NCBI GenBank assembly: GCA_964649845.1
Contig: CAZYSS010000003.1
Location: forward strand, 1-55,173
Reading direction: 5' to 3'
DNA length: 55,173 bases
Source of the DNA: RGIG3102 sp964649845
GTDB taxonomy: Bacteria; Bacillota; Clostridia; Oscillospirales; Ruminococcaceae
Positions 1 to 8,578 of the stretch are shown here, piece after piece. The notes under the pieces are model-generated. The model was not told the origin of the DNA. It ran no database searches and was given only the letters and a program-made list of their open reading frames with translations. Positions within the stretch are counted from its first letter, which is position 1. Each line of letters begins with the position of its first letter. The translations under genes were made by a program, and so were the position numbers.

Positions 1-329
1 TCCATAAGAACAGCTGTACCTTCGATGTTTGTTTTCAGGAAGATGCCCGGGTCTTCGATAGAGCGGTCAACGTGGCTTTCTGCAGCAAAGTTAACCACCA
101 TATCCGGTTTTTCTTCTTCAAAAAGTTTGTAAACAGCTTCTCTGTCGCAGATGTCAGCCTTTACAAATCTGAAATTTGGATTGTCCATTACAGGTGCCAG
201 TGTGGAAAGGTTGCCTGCATATGTCAGCTTGTCCAGACAGATAATTCTGTAGTCAGGATATTTGCCAAGCATATGGAAAACAAAGTTTGAACCGATAAAG
301 CCGGCACCACCTGTTACGATAATTGTCAT
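1..329 (-). CDS. rmlB: dTDP-glucose 4,6-dehydratase, N-terminal part (runs off the window)
   Basis: Only the first ~109 codons are present; the gene continues past the left edge. Translation from the ATG at 329 opens with a Rossmann NAD-binding motif (TGGAGFIGSNF), then CLDKLTYAGNL and NFAAESHVDRSI, all diagnostic of RmlB/RfbB, which converts dTDP-glucose to dTDP-4-keto-6-deoxyglucose in the cytosol. It starts 4 bases after the rmlD stop, so it is the distal gene of the rmlA-rmlD-rmlB block. The catalytic Tyr-x3-Lys lies outside the window. rmlC (epimerase) is not seen and may lie beyond the edge. Confidence 0.95.
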   Translation of the reverse strand, partial: MTIIVTGGAGFIGSNFVFHMLGKYPDYRIICLDKLTYAGNLSTLAPVMDNPNFRFVKADICDREAVYKLFEEEKPDMVVNFAAESHVDRSIEDPGIFLKTNIEGTAVLM

Positions 330-333
330 AATA

Positions 334-1224
334 TTATATCTCCCGTTTGTCTTGATTTTCAAAATATGCGGCAATGGCATCCTGCCAGGTGCGCATTTCG
401 TCCCCTACTGTCACGCGCAGCATCATATTGTCCAGAGATGAGTATGCAGGGCGTTTTGTAGGTGTAGGGTATTCGTCACTTGTGCAAGGCTTCATAGCGC
501 CTTCAAAGCCGGCCAGTCTGGCAATCTCTGCGGCAAATTCATACCATGTACATTCACCGTTGTTCGTGCAGTGATATGTGCCGTATTCTTCGCTGGCAGC
601 GATTTTCATCAGATGATGTGACAGGTCTGCTGCGTTTGTAGGGTTACCGTGCTGGTCGTTTACAACTGTGGCACCGCCGCGTTCGTTGCACAGGCGCACC
701 ATAGTTTTTACAAAGTTTTTGCCGTAGTAGCCATACAGCCATGCTGTGCGCACAATAAAGTGCTTTTTGCAGAACTGTCTTACAAATTCTTCGCCGGCGT
801 ACTTTGTTTTGCCGTAAACAGAAATCGGATGTGGCAGATCATATTCTGCGCGTGGAGTAGGCTCATCACCTTTGAACACATAGTCTGTGGAAACGTGCAC
901 CAGCTTTGCGCCGATATTTTCACAGGCAATGGCAAGGTTGCGGCTGCCTATTCCGTTTACTCTGAAAGCATCATCCTGATGGGACTCACAGCCGTCCACA
1001 TTTGTGTATGCGGCACAGTTGATAACCACATCCGGTGCACAGTCTGTGATAAATTTTTCTGTGGCTGCCTTGTCTGTAATATCCAGAGTGTCCACATCAG
1101 CCAGAACCACCTCTGCGCCCACAAATTCCTGTGGAACAGCGCCCAGTTCTGTGTGGCCTCTTTTCAGGTCAAGGGCGACCTGTGTGCCAAGCATACCCTT
1201 GGCACCTGTGATAAGAATTTTCAT
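334..1224 (-). CDS. rmlD: dTDP-4-dehydrorhamnose reductase
   Basis: 296 residues, the normal size for RmlD/RfbD. It performs the last step of dTDP-L-rhamnose synthesis, NAD(P)H-dependent reduction of the 4-keto sugar. Visible: N-terminal nucleotide-binding loop TGAKGMLG (residues ~6-13), NCAAYTNVDGCE, STDYVFKG and the SDR-type catalytic YGKTK. It lies 9 bases downstream of rmlA and 4 bases upstream of rmlB in the same operon. Product feeds the adjacent rhamnosyltransferase-like gene. Nothing unusual. Confidence 0.95.
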   Translation of the reverse strand: MKILITGAKGMLGTQVALDLKRGHTELGAVPQEFVGAEVVLADVDTLDITDKAATEKFITDCAPDVVINCAAYTNVDGCESHQDDAFRVNGIGSRNLAIACENIGAKLVHVSTDYVFKGDEPTPRAEYDLPHPISVYGKTKYAGEEFVRQFCKKHFIVRTAWLYGYYGKNFVKTMVRLCNERGGATVVNDQHGNPTNAADLSHHLMKIAASEEYGTYHCTNNGECTWYEFAAEIARLAGFEGAMKPCTSDEYPTPTKRPAYSSLDNMMLRVTVGDEMRTWQDAIAAYFENQDKREI

Positions 1225-1233
1225 ATATACCTC

Positions 1234-2118
1234 TTAATAAGCCAGCTCGTCGTTTGCAACTTTGTGCAGGTGAGCGCCATATGGGCTCTTGCCGTATTTT
1301 TCTGCACTTGCCAGCAGTTGTTCTTTTGTAATCCAGCCGTTTCTGTAAGCGATTTCTTCAGGAGCAGAAATTTTGATACCCTGGCGTTTTTCAATCATGC
1401 GTACAAAGTCTGCAGCGTCTACAAGGCTGTCCATTGTGCCTGTATCAAGCCAAGCAAAGCCACGGCCCAGCAGTTTAACATCCAGCAAGCCTTTCTGCAG
1501 ATAAATATCGTTCAGTGTTGTGATTTCCAGTTCACCACGGGCAGACGGTTTAACTGTTTTTGCATATTCAACAACATCTTTGTTGTAAAAATACAGACCT
1601 GTGATAGCGTAGTTGCTCTTTGGATTGGCAGGTTTTTCCTCAACTGAAAGCACCTTACCGTCTTTGTCAAATTCAACTATGCCGAATCTTTCAGGGTCTT
1701 CCACGTGATAGCCAAAAACTGTGGCTCTGCCGTTGATGCCGTTCTGTGCAGCATCGCGGAGAATTTTGCCAAAGCCTGCACCGTAAAAGATATTGTCACC
1801 CAGTACCATAGCACAGGCATCATCACCGATAAATTCTTCACCCAGCAGGAAAGCCTGTGCAAGACCATCCGGACTTGGCTGCACCTTGTAGGACAGGCTG
1901 ATGCCGAACTGACTGCCGTCTCCCAGCAGTGCTTCAAAGCGTGGTGTGTCCTGTGGTGTGGAGATGATGAGAATGTCTTTGATACCTGCCAGCATAAGTG
2001 TGGACAGTGGGTAATAAATCATTGGTTTGTCATAAACAGGCAGAAGCTGTTTTGATGTAACCATTGTAAGTGGGTACAGACGTGTGCCTGCGCCGCCTGC
2101 GAGAATTATTCCTTTCAT
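1234..2118 (-). CDS. rmlA: Glucose-1-phosphate thymidylyltransferase
   Basis: 294 residues from the ATG at 2118. A longer frame to 2151 exists, but the family start MKGIILAGGAGTRLYPLT and an upstream AGGAGG-type site (cctcctaaaa read in reverse) fix this start. The GGxGTRL nucleotide signature, QLLPVYDKPMIYYPLSTLM and EEKPxNPKSNYA are RmlA/RfbA hallmarks. It makes dTDP-glucose from dTTP and glucose-1-phosphate, the committed step of dTDP-rhamnose synthesis, and is normally feedback-inhibited by the end product. It follows the glycosyltransferase with an 11-base gap. Confidence 0.95.
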   Translation of the reverse strand: MKGIILAGGAGTRLYPLTMVTSKQLLPVYDKPMIYYPLSTLMLAGIKDILIISTPQDTPRFEALLGDGSQFGISLSYKVQPSPDGLAQAFLLGEEFIGDDACAMVLGDNIFYGAGFGKILRDAAQNGINGRATVFGYHVEDPERFGIVEFDKDGKVLSVEEKPANPKSNYAITGLYFYNKDVVEYAKTVKPSARGELEITTLNDIYLQKGLLDVKLLGRGFAWLDTGTMDSLVDAADFVRMIEKRQGIKISAPEEIAYRNGWITKEQLLASAEKYGKSPYGAHLHKVANDELAY

Positions 2119-2129
2119 ATAAAATCCTC

Positions 2130-2894
2130 CTAAAAGAGCCTGAAGCCCCATTTTTTAAAATAAATAAACATTGATTTCAGCTGGGTCATAAACCGGCCGC
2201 CGCTTGTGGCAGTTTCCCTATGCCAGAAGTGTACCACATCTGCAGATGGCACATACCAGGCTTTGCCCTTCTGCTTTGCTTTCATAGTGATGTCCGCATC
2301 TTCAAAGTACAGGAAATAATCTTCGTCAAAGCCGCCTATTTCCTTGAACACAGATGTTCTGATTACAAAGAAACAGCCTGTGCAGAAATCCACCTCAAAA
2401 GCGGTATCCTGGTCCATTTCCTTTGCAAGATATTTATCTTCAATCTTTTTAAGGAATGGCAGGTGTATGCGGCGTGAAACCAGTGCCATAAGGCTGGGTT
2501 TTCTTTTTGCAATATACTGCACACTGCCGTCCGGGTGAAGAACTTTCGGGCAGGCAATGGCCACATCAGGGTTTGCATCCATAAAGCCGCACATATTCTT
2601 TATGGTGTTTTCATTTATAAGTATATCCGGGTTGATAACAAAGTGGTATTCTGAATCAATTTTGTCCAGTACTTTGTTATGCCCTTTGCCAAAACCCACA
2701 TTTTCAGGCAGGTCAATGTAATTCACATCAAAATGCTGCTTCAGCATTTCATTGATTCTGTCCGGGCTGGCATTGTCAATAACATACAGTGAAAAATTGC
2801 TGTCAGTATATTTCTGAATGCTTTCCACTGTTTTATAGGCATCATCCGGTTTATTGTAAACCACTATGCTGCCTGAAAGTTTATAGTTTTTCAT
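2130..2894 (-). CDS. Family 2 glycosyltransferase, probable rhamnosyltransferase
   Basis: 254 residues with a GT-A fold: SIVVYNKPDDAYKTVESI, VIDNASPD, FVINPDIL (the DxD-like metal/nucleotide site) and a C-terminal EDADITMKAKQKG acceptor region. This layout is typical of WbbL/RfbF-like enzymes that transfer rhamnose to cell-wall polysaccharide. It is the first gene of the rml operon and the nearest consumer of dTDP-rhamnose, which supports the donor assignment. The acceptor cannot be read from sequence. No membrane segment is evident, so it likely acts at the inner face of the membrane. Confidence 0.8.
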   Translation of the reverse strand: MKNYKLSGSIVVYNKPDDAYKTVESIQKYTDSNFSLYVIDNASPDRINEMLKQHFDVNYIDLPENVGFGKGHNKVLDKIDSEYHFVINPDILINENTIKNMCGFMDANPDVAIACPKVLHPDGSVQYIAKRKPSLMALVSRRIHLPFLKKIEDKYLAKEMDQDTAFEVDFCTGCFFVIRTSVFKEIGGFDEDYFLYFEDADITMKAKQKGKAWYVPSADVVHFWHRETATSGGRFMTQLKSMFIYFKKWGFRLF

Positions 2895-2930
2895 TGGTCA
2901 CCAGTTTTTTTACATAGTAATACATAATAT

Positions 2931-2959
2931 ATTTTACTATTTTTACAATATTTTATCAA
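2931..2959 (-). promoter_or_regulatory. Sigma-A promoter of the rhamnose operon
   Basis: On the minus strand, TTGATA (2954-2959), a 17-base spacer and TAAAAT (2931-2936), about 37 bases upstream of the glycosyltransferase ATG. It is divergent from the promoter at 3027-3055. Confidence 0.65.
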
Positions 2960-3026
2960 CTATTATTGCTGTTTTCTTACTTATAAATTGTATTTTTTGT
3001 AAATTTTCTGTTACAGACAAAGAAAT

Positions 3027-3055
3027 TTGATATAAATGGCACAATATGTTATAAT
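3027..3055 (+). promoter_or_regulatory. Sigma-A promoter of the DUF975-like gene
   Basis: TTGATA (3027-3032), 17-base spacer, TATAAT (3050-3055). The RNA start is expected near 3062, giving a ~55-base leader ending in AAAGGAGGT before the ATG at 3117. Confidence 0.75.
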
Positions 3056-3116
3056 TTGTTGGGATATGTCCCCTGCGGACAATGTACAGAGTTATATTTA
3101 TAAAGGAGGTACAACT

Positions 3117-3797
3117 ATGAACGCACAGATAAAACAGAGAGCAAAAGATATTGTGAAAAGCGATATGACCAATATACTGATTGGCACAGCCATATTTGCA
3201 GTGGCATCACTGGTGGCATCTGCACTGACAGGCAATATCATAGGCAATGCACTGGCAGGTCTGATAAACGCTGTGGCAGGCGCCTGTTCTGCATGCTTTT
3301 ATTTCAGGGCATACAACAGAGGCAACGCTGATATAACCGACACATTTGCCCTGCTGAAAGACAACATGCATCTGGCCAAAATACTGACAATAATGCTGGC
3401 TATGTGGCTGGTAAACACATTGATAAGCATTGTGGGCAGTGTTATAGTGATTATCCCTATAGTTGGCGCTGTTGTATATCTTGTAACTGTAATGCTGATT
3501 GGCTACATGCTGCGAATTGTATGGTATCTGTTTGTTGCCAACCCTGAATACCCTACAGAATACTATCTGAAAGGTTCTGTAAGATATATGAGCAATATGC
3601 TGGCAGAATTCTTTATTTTTTCATTCAGTGTTACACTGGGCCCTGCCCTTATAGAATTTTTACTGACTATGTTTTTAGGCGATACTATAGCAGGCATACT
3701 GTGTATTCCATTTGATGCATACATAAGTCTGGCAATTGCAGGCTTTGTGACAAGCATTATTCCTGATGAATGGTACAGCGGCACAGCAGTATTCTGA
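3117..3797 (+). CDS. DUF975-like multi-pass membrane protein
   Basis: 226 residues. The start at 3117 is set by AAAGGAGGT seven bases upstream; the in-frame extension to 3036 overlaps the promoter. The N-terminus MNAQIKQRAKDIVKSDM matches the amphipathic opening of DUF975 proteins, followed by about five hydrophobic segments (roughly residues 20-45, 50-70, 95-130, 160-185, 195-215). Function is unknown for the family. Monocistronic: it has its own consensus promoter and terminator. Confidence 0.65.
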   Translation: MNAQIKQRAKDIVKSDMTNILIGTAIFAVASLVASALTGNIIGNALAGLINAVAGACSACFYFRAYNRGNADITDTFALLKDNMHLAKILTIMLAMWLVNTLISIVGSVIVIIPIVGAVVYLVTVMLIGYMLRIVWYLFVANPEYPTEYYLKGSVRYMSNMLAEFFIFSFSVTLGPALIEFLLTMFLGDTIAGILCIPFDAYISLAIAGFVTSIIPDEWYSGTAVF

Positions 3798-3806
3798 CAA
3801 AACAGA

Positions 3807-3827
3807 GGCGGGGTAACCCGCCTTTTT
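3807..3827 (+). terminator. Intrinsic terminator of the DUF975-like gene
   Basis: GGCGGG (3807-3812), 4-base loop, CCCGCC (3817-3822), then TTTTT. Confidence 0.85.
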
Positions 3828-3879
3828 ATTTGAGAATTTCAAAGTAGTTATGATGTTTACACTATGGTTGAAGAAACAA

Positions 3880-3910
3880 AATAAAGAGAGTGCATTGCAC
3901 TCTCTTTATT
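3880..3910. terminator. Bidirectional terminator between convergent genes
   Basis: 14-base-pair stem (3880-3893 with 3897-3910) and 3-base loop. The right arm runs into the stop codon of the hydrolase lipoprotein gene, so it mainly ends the minus-strand sdp-like operon. Confidence 0.75.
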
Positions 3911-5220
3911 TATTGCAGTATAAAATCCGCAATATCATCTATCACATATTGTGGGATGTGGTTTTCTGCTGCGTATTCTGATACGTCTGTCACACCAGGC
4001 AGACTCTGGGGCATAAACAGATGGTTAAGGCCAGGATATGATTTGAATTCTATATTTTCCTTATGTCCAAGAACTGACTGCATATAGCCAAAGTCCTTAT
4101 CCATATAAACCTGAAAATCAGCTTCGCCCTGCAGTACCAGCACCGGAACTGTCAGCTTATTTTTCAGAATATTTTCACCGTCAAGCTCACGGAGAGACAG
4201 CCAGTATTCTGCCGGGATGCCCAATACAGGCTCTGTGGAGTCTTCTGTAAGTGCTTTCACAGCGTCAGTACCTTCCTGCGCTGCCTGCAGGATTTTTTCT
4301 TTTTCCTTGTCGCTGTATTCTTCAGATGTTTCCAGCAGGGCTGTGTTCTGATCAAGAATTACATCTTCCAGACCGCGTATTGTACCTGCCAGCATTACAA
4401 CGCCCTGTAGGTCGTTATCCAGTGCAATCTTCGGTGCTGACATACCGCCCTGGCTGTGACCGATAACATACACATTTTCGCTTATGTTGGCTTTCGCATA
4501 ATCAACAGCTGCATATATATCATCCATATATTCATCCCATACAGTCAGCTTGTCGTGTGAAAGAACAGGTTTCTGGTACAGGCGTTTGTTGATTCTGATG
4601 CTGGCGATGCCTTTTTCAGCCAGACCGTGTGCCAGTTCCTTAAATGGTTTATTTGCACCTATTGTTTCATCAAAGTCTGACTGTCCGCTGCCCTGTACAA
4701 AAACAACCACAGGATAATCCGCCTTACCGTCCGGAGTTGTCACCACACCTTTGATTTCATATTCCCCTATAAACACCACTTCTTCTGTGAAAGTATCTGT
4801 GTCAACAGGCTGATATATGCTGTCATCCGGCGCAAAGTTAAACCATATGCCCCGTATTTTGCCTGCATTGTCATAGGTGAGTGTGATTATAATACCTGTA
4901 TTTTCAAACTCTGCAGTAACTGCAACTGTGGCAAGACCGTTGTTTGATTCATAAGTTATGGCTGTGGCGCTTACAAAGCTGCCTGCTGTACCTGCCACAG
5001 ATTCCCAGGCCTGCTGCAGTGCAGCAGCATCTATCTGTTTCTGTATTTTTTCATCACAGCCTGCCACAACAGTTTCATAATCCCTGTTTACAAGGCATTG
5101 AACATACCTGTCAGACAGTTTTACAGCTTCTTCTTTTGACAATGCCGCTTTTGAACCGCAGGCGGTGAAAGCAAGACAGAACACAAGGATAAATGATAAA
5201 AGTTTAATTGTCTTTTTCAT
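3910..5220 (-). CDS. Alpha/beta-hydrolase lipoprotein with N-terminal DUF3887-like domain
   Basis: 436 residues from the ATG at 5220, where a lipoprotein signal begins (MKKTIKLLSF... lipobox FTAC, Cys near residue 21). Residues ~27-110 resemble DUF3887 (LSDRYVQCLVNRDYETVV, QAWESVAG). Residues ~150-430 form an alpha/beta hydrolase: VVFVQGSGQSDFDETIG, nucleophile elbow GHSQGGM, a late acidic segment PVLVLQGEADFQV and terminal His in GLNHLF. Expected to sit on the outer face of the membrane; the substrate is unknown. It overlaps sdpI by 17 bases, so it belongs to the sdpR-sdpI operon. The outer-surface hydrolase plus immunity-type partner suggests a cell-envelope defence role (inference). Confidence 0.8.
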   Translation of the reverse strand: MKKTIKLLSFILVFCLAFTACGSKAALSKEEAVKLSDRYVQCLVNRDYETVVAGCDEKIQKQIDAAALQQAWESVAGTAGSFVSATAITYESNNGLATVAVTAEFENTGIIITLTYDNAGKIRGIWFNFAPDDSIYQPVDTDTFTEEVVFIGEYEIKGVVTTPDGKADYPVVVFVQGSGQSDFDETIGANKPFKELAHGLAEKGIASIRINKRLYQKPVLSHDKLTVWDEYMDDIYAAVDYAKANISENVYVIGHSQGGMSAPKIALDNDLQGVVMLAGTIRGLEDVILDQNTALLETSEEYSDKEKEKILQAAQEGTDAVKALTEDSTEPVLGIPAEYWLSLRELDGENILKNKLTVPVLVLQGEADFQVYMDKDFGYMQSVLGHKENIEFKSYPGLNHLFMPQSLPGVTDVSEYAAENHIPQYVIDDIADFILQ

Positions 5221-5872
5221 TTTCTTTAATCTCCTTCTGATATTCGACATAGGAATAAACCATAGGCACAACTACAAGTACTGCGATAATAGCAAACATA
5301 ATAACTGCAGCTGCTGTGGTATTTTTTACAAAAGCCAGTGACGCCATAGCAAGACCGCCCAAAATCCATACAGGGCCACACATACGGTGTGTTTTGTTCC
5401 ACACATTTTCGCTGGCAAAAGTCCACGGTGTTTTGATACCGAAGGTATAATTGTGTTTTACTTTAGGCATATAGTTGCCCAGCAGTATAAACATAAAACC
5501 TATAGACGGGTACATAATAGTGTTCATATTGGCAACCTGTGGATTGAAAGCAAATGCAATTGTCAACAACTGCAGGCAACACATAAGTACTGTTATGAAC
5601 AAGCGAAAAATATTGAATACTTTACCAAATTTTGCATAACTACCCTGCTTTGGTTCTATTTTTTCCGAAAAAAGCATAAGCCAGTTGCACAGTACCGCAA
5701 CGCCAAGACCTAAAAACACTGTGTACTTCGGGCCTATGGCATCAATTTCGCCTGACGGGCCCCAGTGGGTAGGAATACTATCCGGCAAAGACGGATACAC
5801 AAGCAATGTGACTACCAATGTGACCAAAAGCATTATAAGTATTATTATATTTGTATATTTTTTATTGTCCAT
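5204..5872 (-). CDS. sdpI: SdpI-family membrane protein
   Basis: 222 residues from the ATG at 5872; longer frames read through the regulator gene. Has a DUF1648-like opening (LPDSIPTHWGPSGEIDAIG) and the SdpI core NYMPKVKHNYTFGIKTPW followed by ENVWNKTHRMCG, within about six transmembrane segments. In Bacillus subtilis SdpI gives immunity to the SdpC toxin and sequesters SdpR at the membrane. Here it overlaps the sdpR-like gene by 11 bases, the same pairing. No sdpC-type toxin gene lies nearby, so it may be an orphan immunity/signalling pair. Confidence 0.85.
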   Translation of the reverse strand: MDNKKYTNIIILIMLLVTLVVTLLVYPSLPDSIPTHWGPSGEIDAIGPKYTVFLGLGVAVLCNWLMLFSEKIEPKQGSYAKFGKVFNIFRLFITVLMCCLQLLTIAFAFNPQVANMNTIMYPSIGFMFILLGNYMPKVKHNYTFGIKTPWTFASENVWNKTHRMCGPVWILGGLAMASLAFVKNTTAAAVIMFAIIAVLVVVPMVYSYVEYQKEIKENEKDN

Positions 5873-6134
5873 CTTTATCCTCCATAAAAGAAACCACCCA
5901 GGAAAGCAAATCTTCCATAACACTGGTATTGATTTCATAATATATAAATGTGCCTTTCTTCTGGTCCTGCACAAGACCTGCCTTTTTCAATATAGACAGA
6001 TGGTGTGACATTGTTGCACCGGTCATATCAAACTCTTTACCCAGCTCACCTGCAGATAAAGGGCCTTTTTTCAGCATTTCCAGTATTCTGCGGCGTGTAG
6101 GGTCTGACAAAGCTTTAATTGTTTCCTGCAGCAT
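5862..6134 (-). CDS. sdpR: ArsR-type autorepressor, SdpR family
   Basis: 90 residues, a winged helix-turn-helix: ALSDPTRRRILEML, then LGKEFDMTGATMSHHLSILKKAGLV (recognition helix) and GTFIYYEI (wing). This sequence pattern is that of SdpR, the autorepressor of sdpRI. The start follows AAAGGAGA. First gene of a three-gene operon with sdpI and the hydrolase lipoprotein. Two inverted repeats flank its promoter (6155-6230), supporting autoregulation relieved when SdpI binds it (known for B. subtilis, inferred here). Confidence 0.85.
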   Translation of the reverse strand: MLQETIKALSDPTRRRILEMLKKGPLSAGELGKEFDMTGATMSHHLSILKKAGLVQDQKKGTFIYYEINTSVMEDLLSWVVSFMEDKDGQ

Positions 6135-6154
6135 CTTGCATCTCCTTTGTCGTT

Positions 6155-6230
6155 ATTTAGATAATTATCTAAATATAGTATATATCAACCGATAAGCCAT
6201 GTCAATAAACATTTAGACATTCATCTAAAT
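6155..6230 (-). promoter_or_regulatory. sdpR promoter with two flanking SdpR operators
   Basis: Minus-strand promoter TTGACA (6200-6205), 17 bases, TATACT (6177-6182). A perfect 20-base palindrome with ATTTAGA/TCTAAAT arms covers the transcription start (6155-6174). A second site with the same arms lies just upstream of -35 (6211-6230). Centres are 56 bases apart. The layout fits ArsR-family autorepression. Confidence 0.8.
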
Positions 6231-6291
6231 ATAACAGAATTTTCACATTTACTGGCGATTTGCGAATCGCCTTTATTAATATCCTGCAAAC

Positions 6292-6319
6292 AAAAAACGG
6301 ACTCACAGGAGTCCGTTTT
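6292..6319 (-). terminator. Terminator of the GH25 lysozyme gene
   Basis: 11-base-pair stem (6294-6304 with 6309-6319), 4-base loop, T-run on the minus strand. A second small hairpin, GGCGATT/AATCGCC at 6254-6271, lies beside it and resembles one of the dispersed repeats. Confidence 0.8.
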
Positions 6320-6326
6320 ATACATT

Positions 6327-8459
6327 TTAATATGCTGTGTAACCGATGTTCATATCAACTGCACCTGCAACGCCTGCACAGGTACCTGTGCCTGTGTACT
6401 GCCAGATGTCGTAATGATACTGGAAGTCTGTGGATTCTGCATAGTGTGCCACCCAGATGCTGTATTTTGAAAGCTGTGAGTAGTCCAGCTGATAATAGAA
6501 CCAGGTTTTGCTGGCGTAAATGCCTGCTTTATAGCCTGCATTCTGTATTGTTTCACAGAAAGCTTTGGCTATTGTGGTGCGCTGTGCCTGTGACAGACTG
6601 TCTGCACGGCCGTCTTTGCGGGATGTGGAGTATTCTGTATCAAAAAAGATAGGATAATCTATATTATATCCTTTTACCGCCTGGAGACAGAGGGAGGCTT
6701 CTTCTACAGCTTCTTCTGTGGTGATGGCCTGTGAGAACAGGTATACGCCCACTTTCAGTCCTGCTGCTTTTGCACCCCGGATGTGCTGTTTGAAATAAGG
6801 GTCTTCAACCAGGGCGCCTGTGCCGTAACCACGATAGCCCGCACGGATGATTACAAATTCAACACCGGCTTCTTTAACTGTTTTCCAGTCAATAGTAGGC
6901 TGATATTTGGAAACATCTATACCAATACGGCTGCCCATTTTGCCATCTTTGTCAAAGAAATATGTAATGCCCTGAATAGTCTGTGTGCCTGTTACCTTTT
7001 TGCCCTCTTTATCAAAGTAATATTTATTTCCTTCGATTGTCTGCCAACCGTAATATGTTATAACATCCTGTTTTTCTACTGTTTTGAACTCTGTGGCAAC
7101 AAGTTTTACAAGTGTGTTGCCCAGACTGTCTTTTACAGGGTTTCCCTCTTCATCAAAAATTTTCACCTCTACTTTAACTTTATCCTGTGATGAAGATGAG
7201 CCACTGTCTGAAGAAGAACCTGAACTTGAAGAAGAACTTGAAGACGAGCCACTGCCTGAAGATGAAGATTCTGAACCTGAAGATGATGCACCGCTTGATG
7301 ATTCACTTGAAGAAGGTGCTTCGCTTGAGGATGGAGACTCGCTTGAGGACGGAGACTCACTTGAGGATGGAGACTCGCTTGAGGATGAAGACTCACTTGA
7401 GGATGGAGACTCACTTGAGGATGGAGACTCACTTGAAGATGGAGACTCACTTGAGGATGAAGACTCACTTGAGGATGAAGACTCACTTGAGGATGAAGAC
7501 TCAGTTGGAGTAGATTCCGGTGTTGGAGTCTGTTCAGTTTCTTCAACTGTTGCTACACTGTTGTCCTGTGCAAAAACATTCAACATCAGAAGCTGCGCCG
7601 GCATAATACCTATTTCCACAGCTGAAGCAGCCGCAGAAGTAGGTGCTGCTTCCAGTTTGTATGCGCCTATGAGCCAGCCTTCGCTGTCATACACAGGGTA
7701 CAGACCGCTGGACACACCTGCATTGTTCATCATTGTGCCGTCTTCCATAATTTTTTCCGGCTTGTATTTATATGTGATGATTTCCACTTCTTTTTTCTCT
7801 GTTTTCTGGGAAGACTTCACATATTCCACTGTGTCCTCCACAGGGGCAGGTGTGGACGGTGTAACCACCTGATCTTCGTAAGCGGCGTCTTCTTTTGAAA
7901 CATCGATTTTACTTTCGTCCACCACTTTGTCAGAAACGTCTACCTCTACATAGGCAACCTTTTTGGCAACTGTGATTTCTACCGCTTCTTCCGGCATAAT
8001 GTAGCCGTCTTTTTCTTTTATAGATACGGTGTAATCACCGCTAGGCAGCTTTGTAAGGCGGAGGAATCCGTCATTTACATCCCAGGTTTTGTTATAGCCG
8101 TTTTTCACGCCTTTTACCACCAGCTGGAATTCAGGGCCTACAATCATCCGGCCGTATTCATCAACAATCTGCACTTCCAAGTCTTCTTCTACTGATGATG
8201 GCTTGAGGGTAACCTTTATGGCAGTTTTTGAGGATGAAGATTCCTGGCTGCTGGAGGATGGCATAATGAATGATGTAACTGATGAAACCAGTTGTGATAT
8301 GCTGGTGATGTTGCCGCCTGTTTCCACATTGTGGTTGATGGCACTGATGCCCAGTGCTATTGATGCTGGAATAGCAAGCACCAGTACAGCGCCTGCTATT
8401 TTCTGATATATATTGAATTGACTTATTGTGGATTTTATATTTTCAAAGTTGAATTTCAC
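6327..8459 (-). CDS. Cell-wall GH25 lysozyme with serine-rich repeat stalk
   Basis: 710 residues from a GTG at 8459 (AGGAGA upstream). Order: short cytoplasmic N-terminus and one membrane segment (~20-42); Ser-rich linker; Cna-B/SpaA-like beta domain (~80-175); a stretch with IITYKYKPEKIMEDGT; a serine stalk of repeated SSSESP/SSSESS units (~320-430); two choline-binding-like repeats (WQTIEGNKYYFDKEGKKV, TQTIQGITYFFDKDGKMG); and a C-terminal GH25 muramidase (IGIDVSKYQ...FFDTEYS...WQYTG). It should hydrolyse peptidoglycan at the surface while tethered. Monocistronic. The repeat DNA makes its length likely to vary between strains. Confidence 0.88.
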   Translation of the reverse strand: MKFNFENIKSTISQFNIYQKIAGAVLVLAIPASIALGISAINHNVETGGNITSISQLVSSVTSFIMPSSSSQESSSSKTAIKVTLKPSSVEEDLEVQIVDEYGRMIVGPEFQLVVKGVKNGYNKTWDVNDGFLRLTKLPSGDYTVSIKEKDGYIMPEEAVEITVAKKVAYVEVDVSDKVVDESKIDVSKEDAAYEDQVVTPSTPAPVEDTVEYVKSSQKTEKKEVEIITYKYKPEKIMEDGTMMNNAGVSSGLYPVYDSEGWLIGAYKLEAAPTSAAASAVEIGIMPAQLLMLNVFAQDNSVATVEETEQTPTPESTPTESSSSSESSSSSESSSSSESPSSSESPSSSESPSSSESSSSSESPSSSESPSSSESPSSSEAPSSSESSSGASSSGSESSSSGSGSSSSSSSSSGSSSDSGSSSSQDKVKVEVKIFDEEGNPVKDSLGNTLVKLVATEFKTVEKQDVITYYGWQTIEGNKYYFDKEGKKVTGTQTIQGITYFFDKDGKMGSRIGIDVSKYQPTIDWKTVKEAGVEFVIIRAGYRGYGTGALVEDPYFKQHIRGAKAAGLKVGVYLFSQAITTEEAVEEASLCLQAVKGYNIDYPIFFDTEYSTSRKDGRADSLSQAQRTTIAKAFCETIQNAGYKAGIYASKTWFYYQLDYSQLSKYSIWVAHYAESTDFQYHYDIWQYTGTGTCAGVAGAVDMNIGYTAY
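7313..7505 (-). repeat. 18-base tandem repeats encoding the serine stalk
   Basis: About eleven copies of an 18-base unit (minus-strand codons for E-S-P/S-S-S-S) with few silent changes inside the lysozyme gene. Prone to slippage; one unit adds or removes six residues in frame. Confidence 0.9.
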
Positions 8460-8498
8460 TTGAAATCTCCTGTATATAATCTCATTTTTACTTTTTTT

Positions 8499-8527
8499 AA
8501 TATAACTATTTAATTATACACTAACAA
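8499..8527 (-). promoter_or_regulatory. Promoter of the GH25 gene
   Basis: Minus strand TTGTTA (8522-8527), 17 bases, TATATT (8499-8504), 40 bases upstream of the GTG start. Confidence 0.6.
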
Positions 8528-8578
8528 GAGCGGTATTTCTACAAAAAATGATAAATTTCACAGTTATTTTCTGGGAAG

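Noticed and set aside
649..1647. 332-codon plus-strand frame over rmlD and rmlA
   Set aside because: Antisense to two clear genes, Cys/Phe-rich composition, no family signature.
7313..7505. CRISPR-like array
   Set aside because: Units are contiguous with no unique spacers and encode a serine stalk in frame.
7084..7872. 262-codon plus-strand frame rich in Asp/Glu/Ser
   Set aside because: It is the antisense shadow of the 18-base serine repeats in the GH25 gene.
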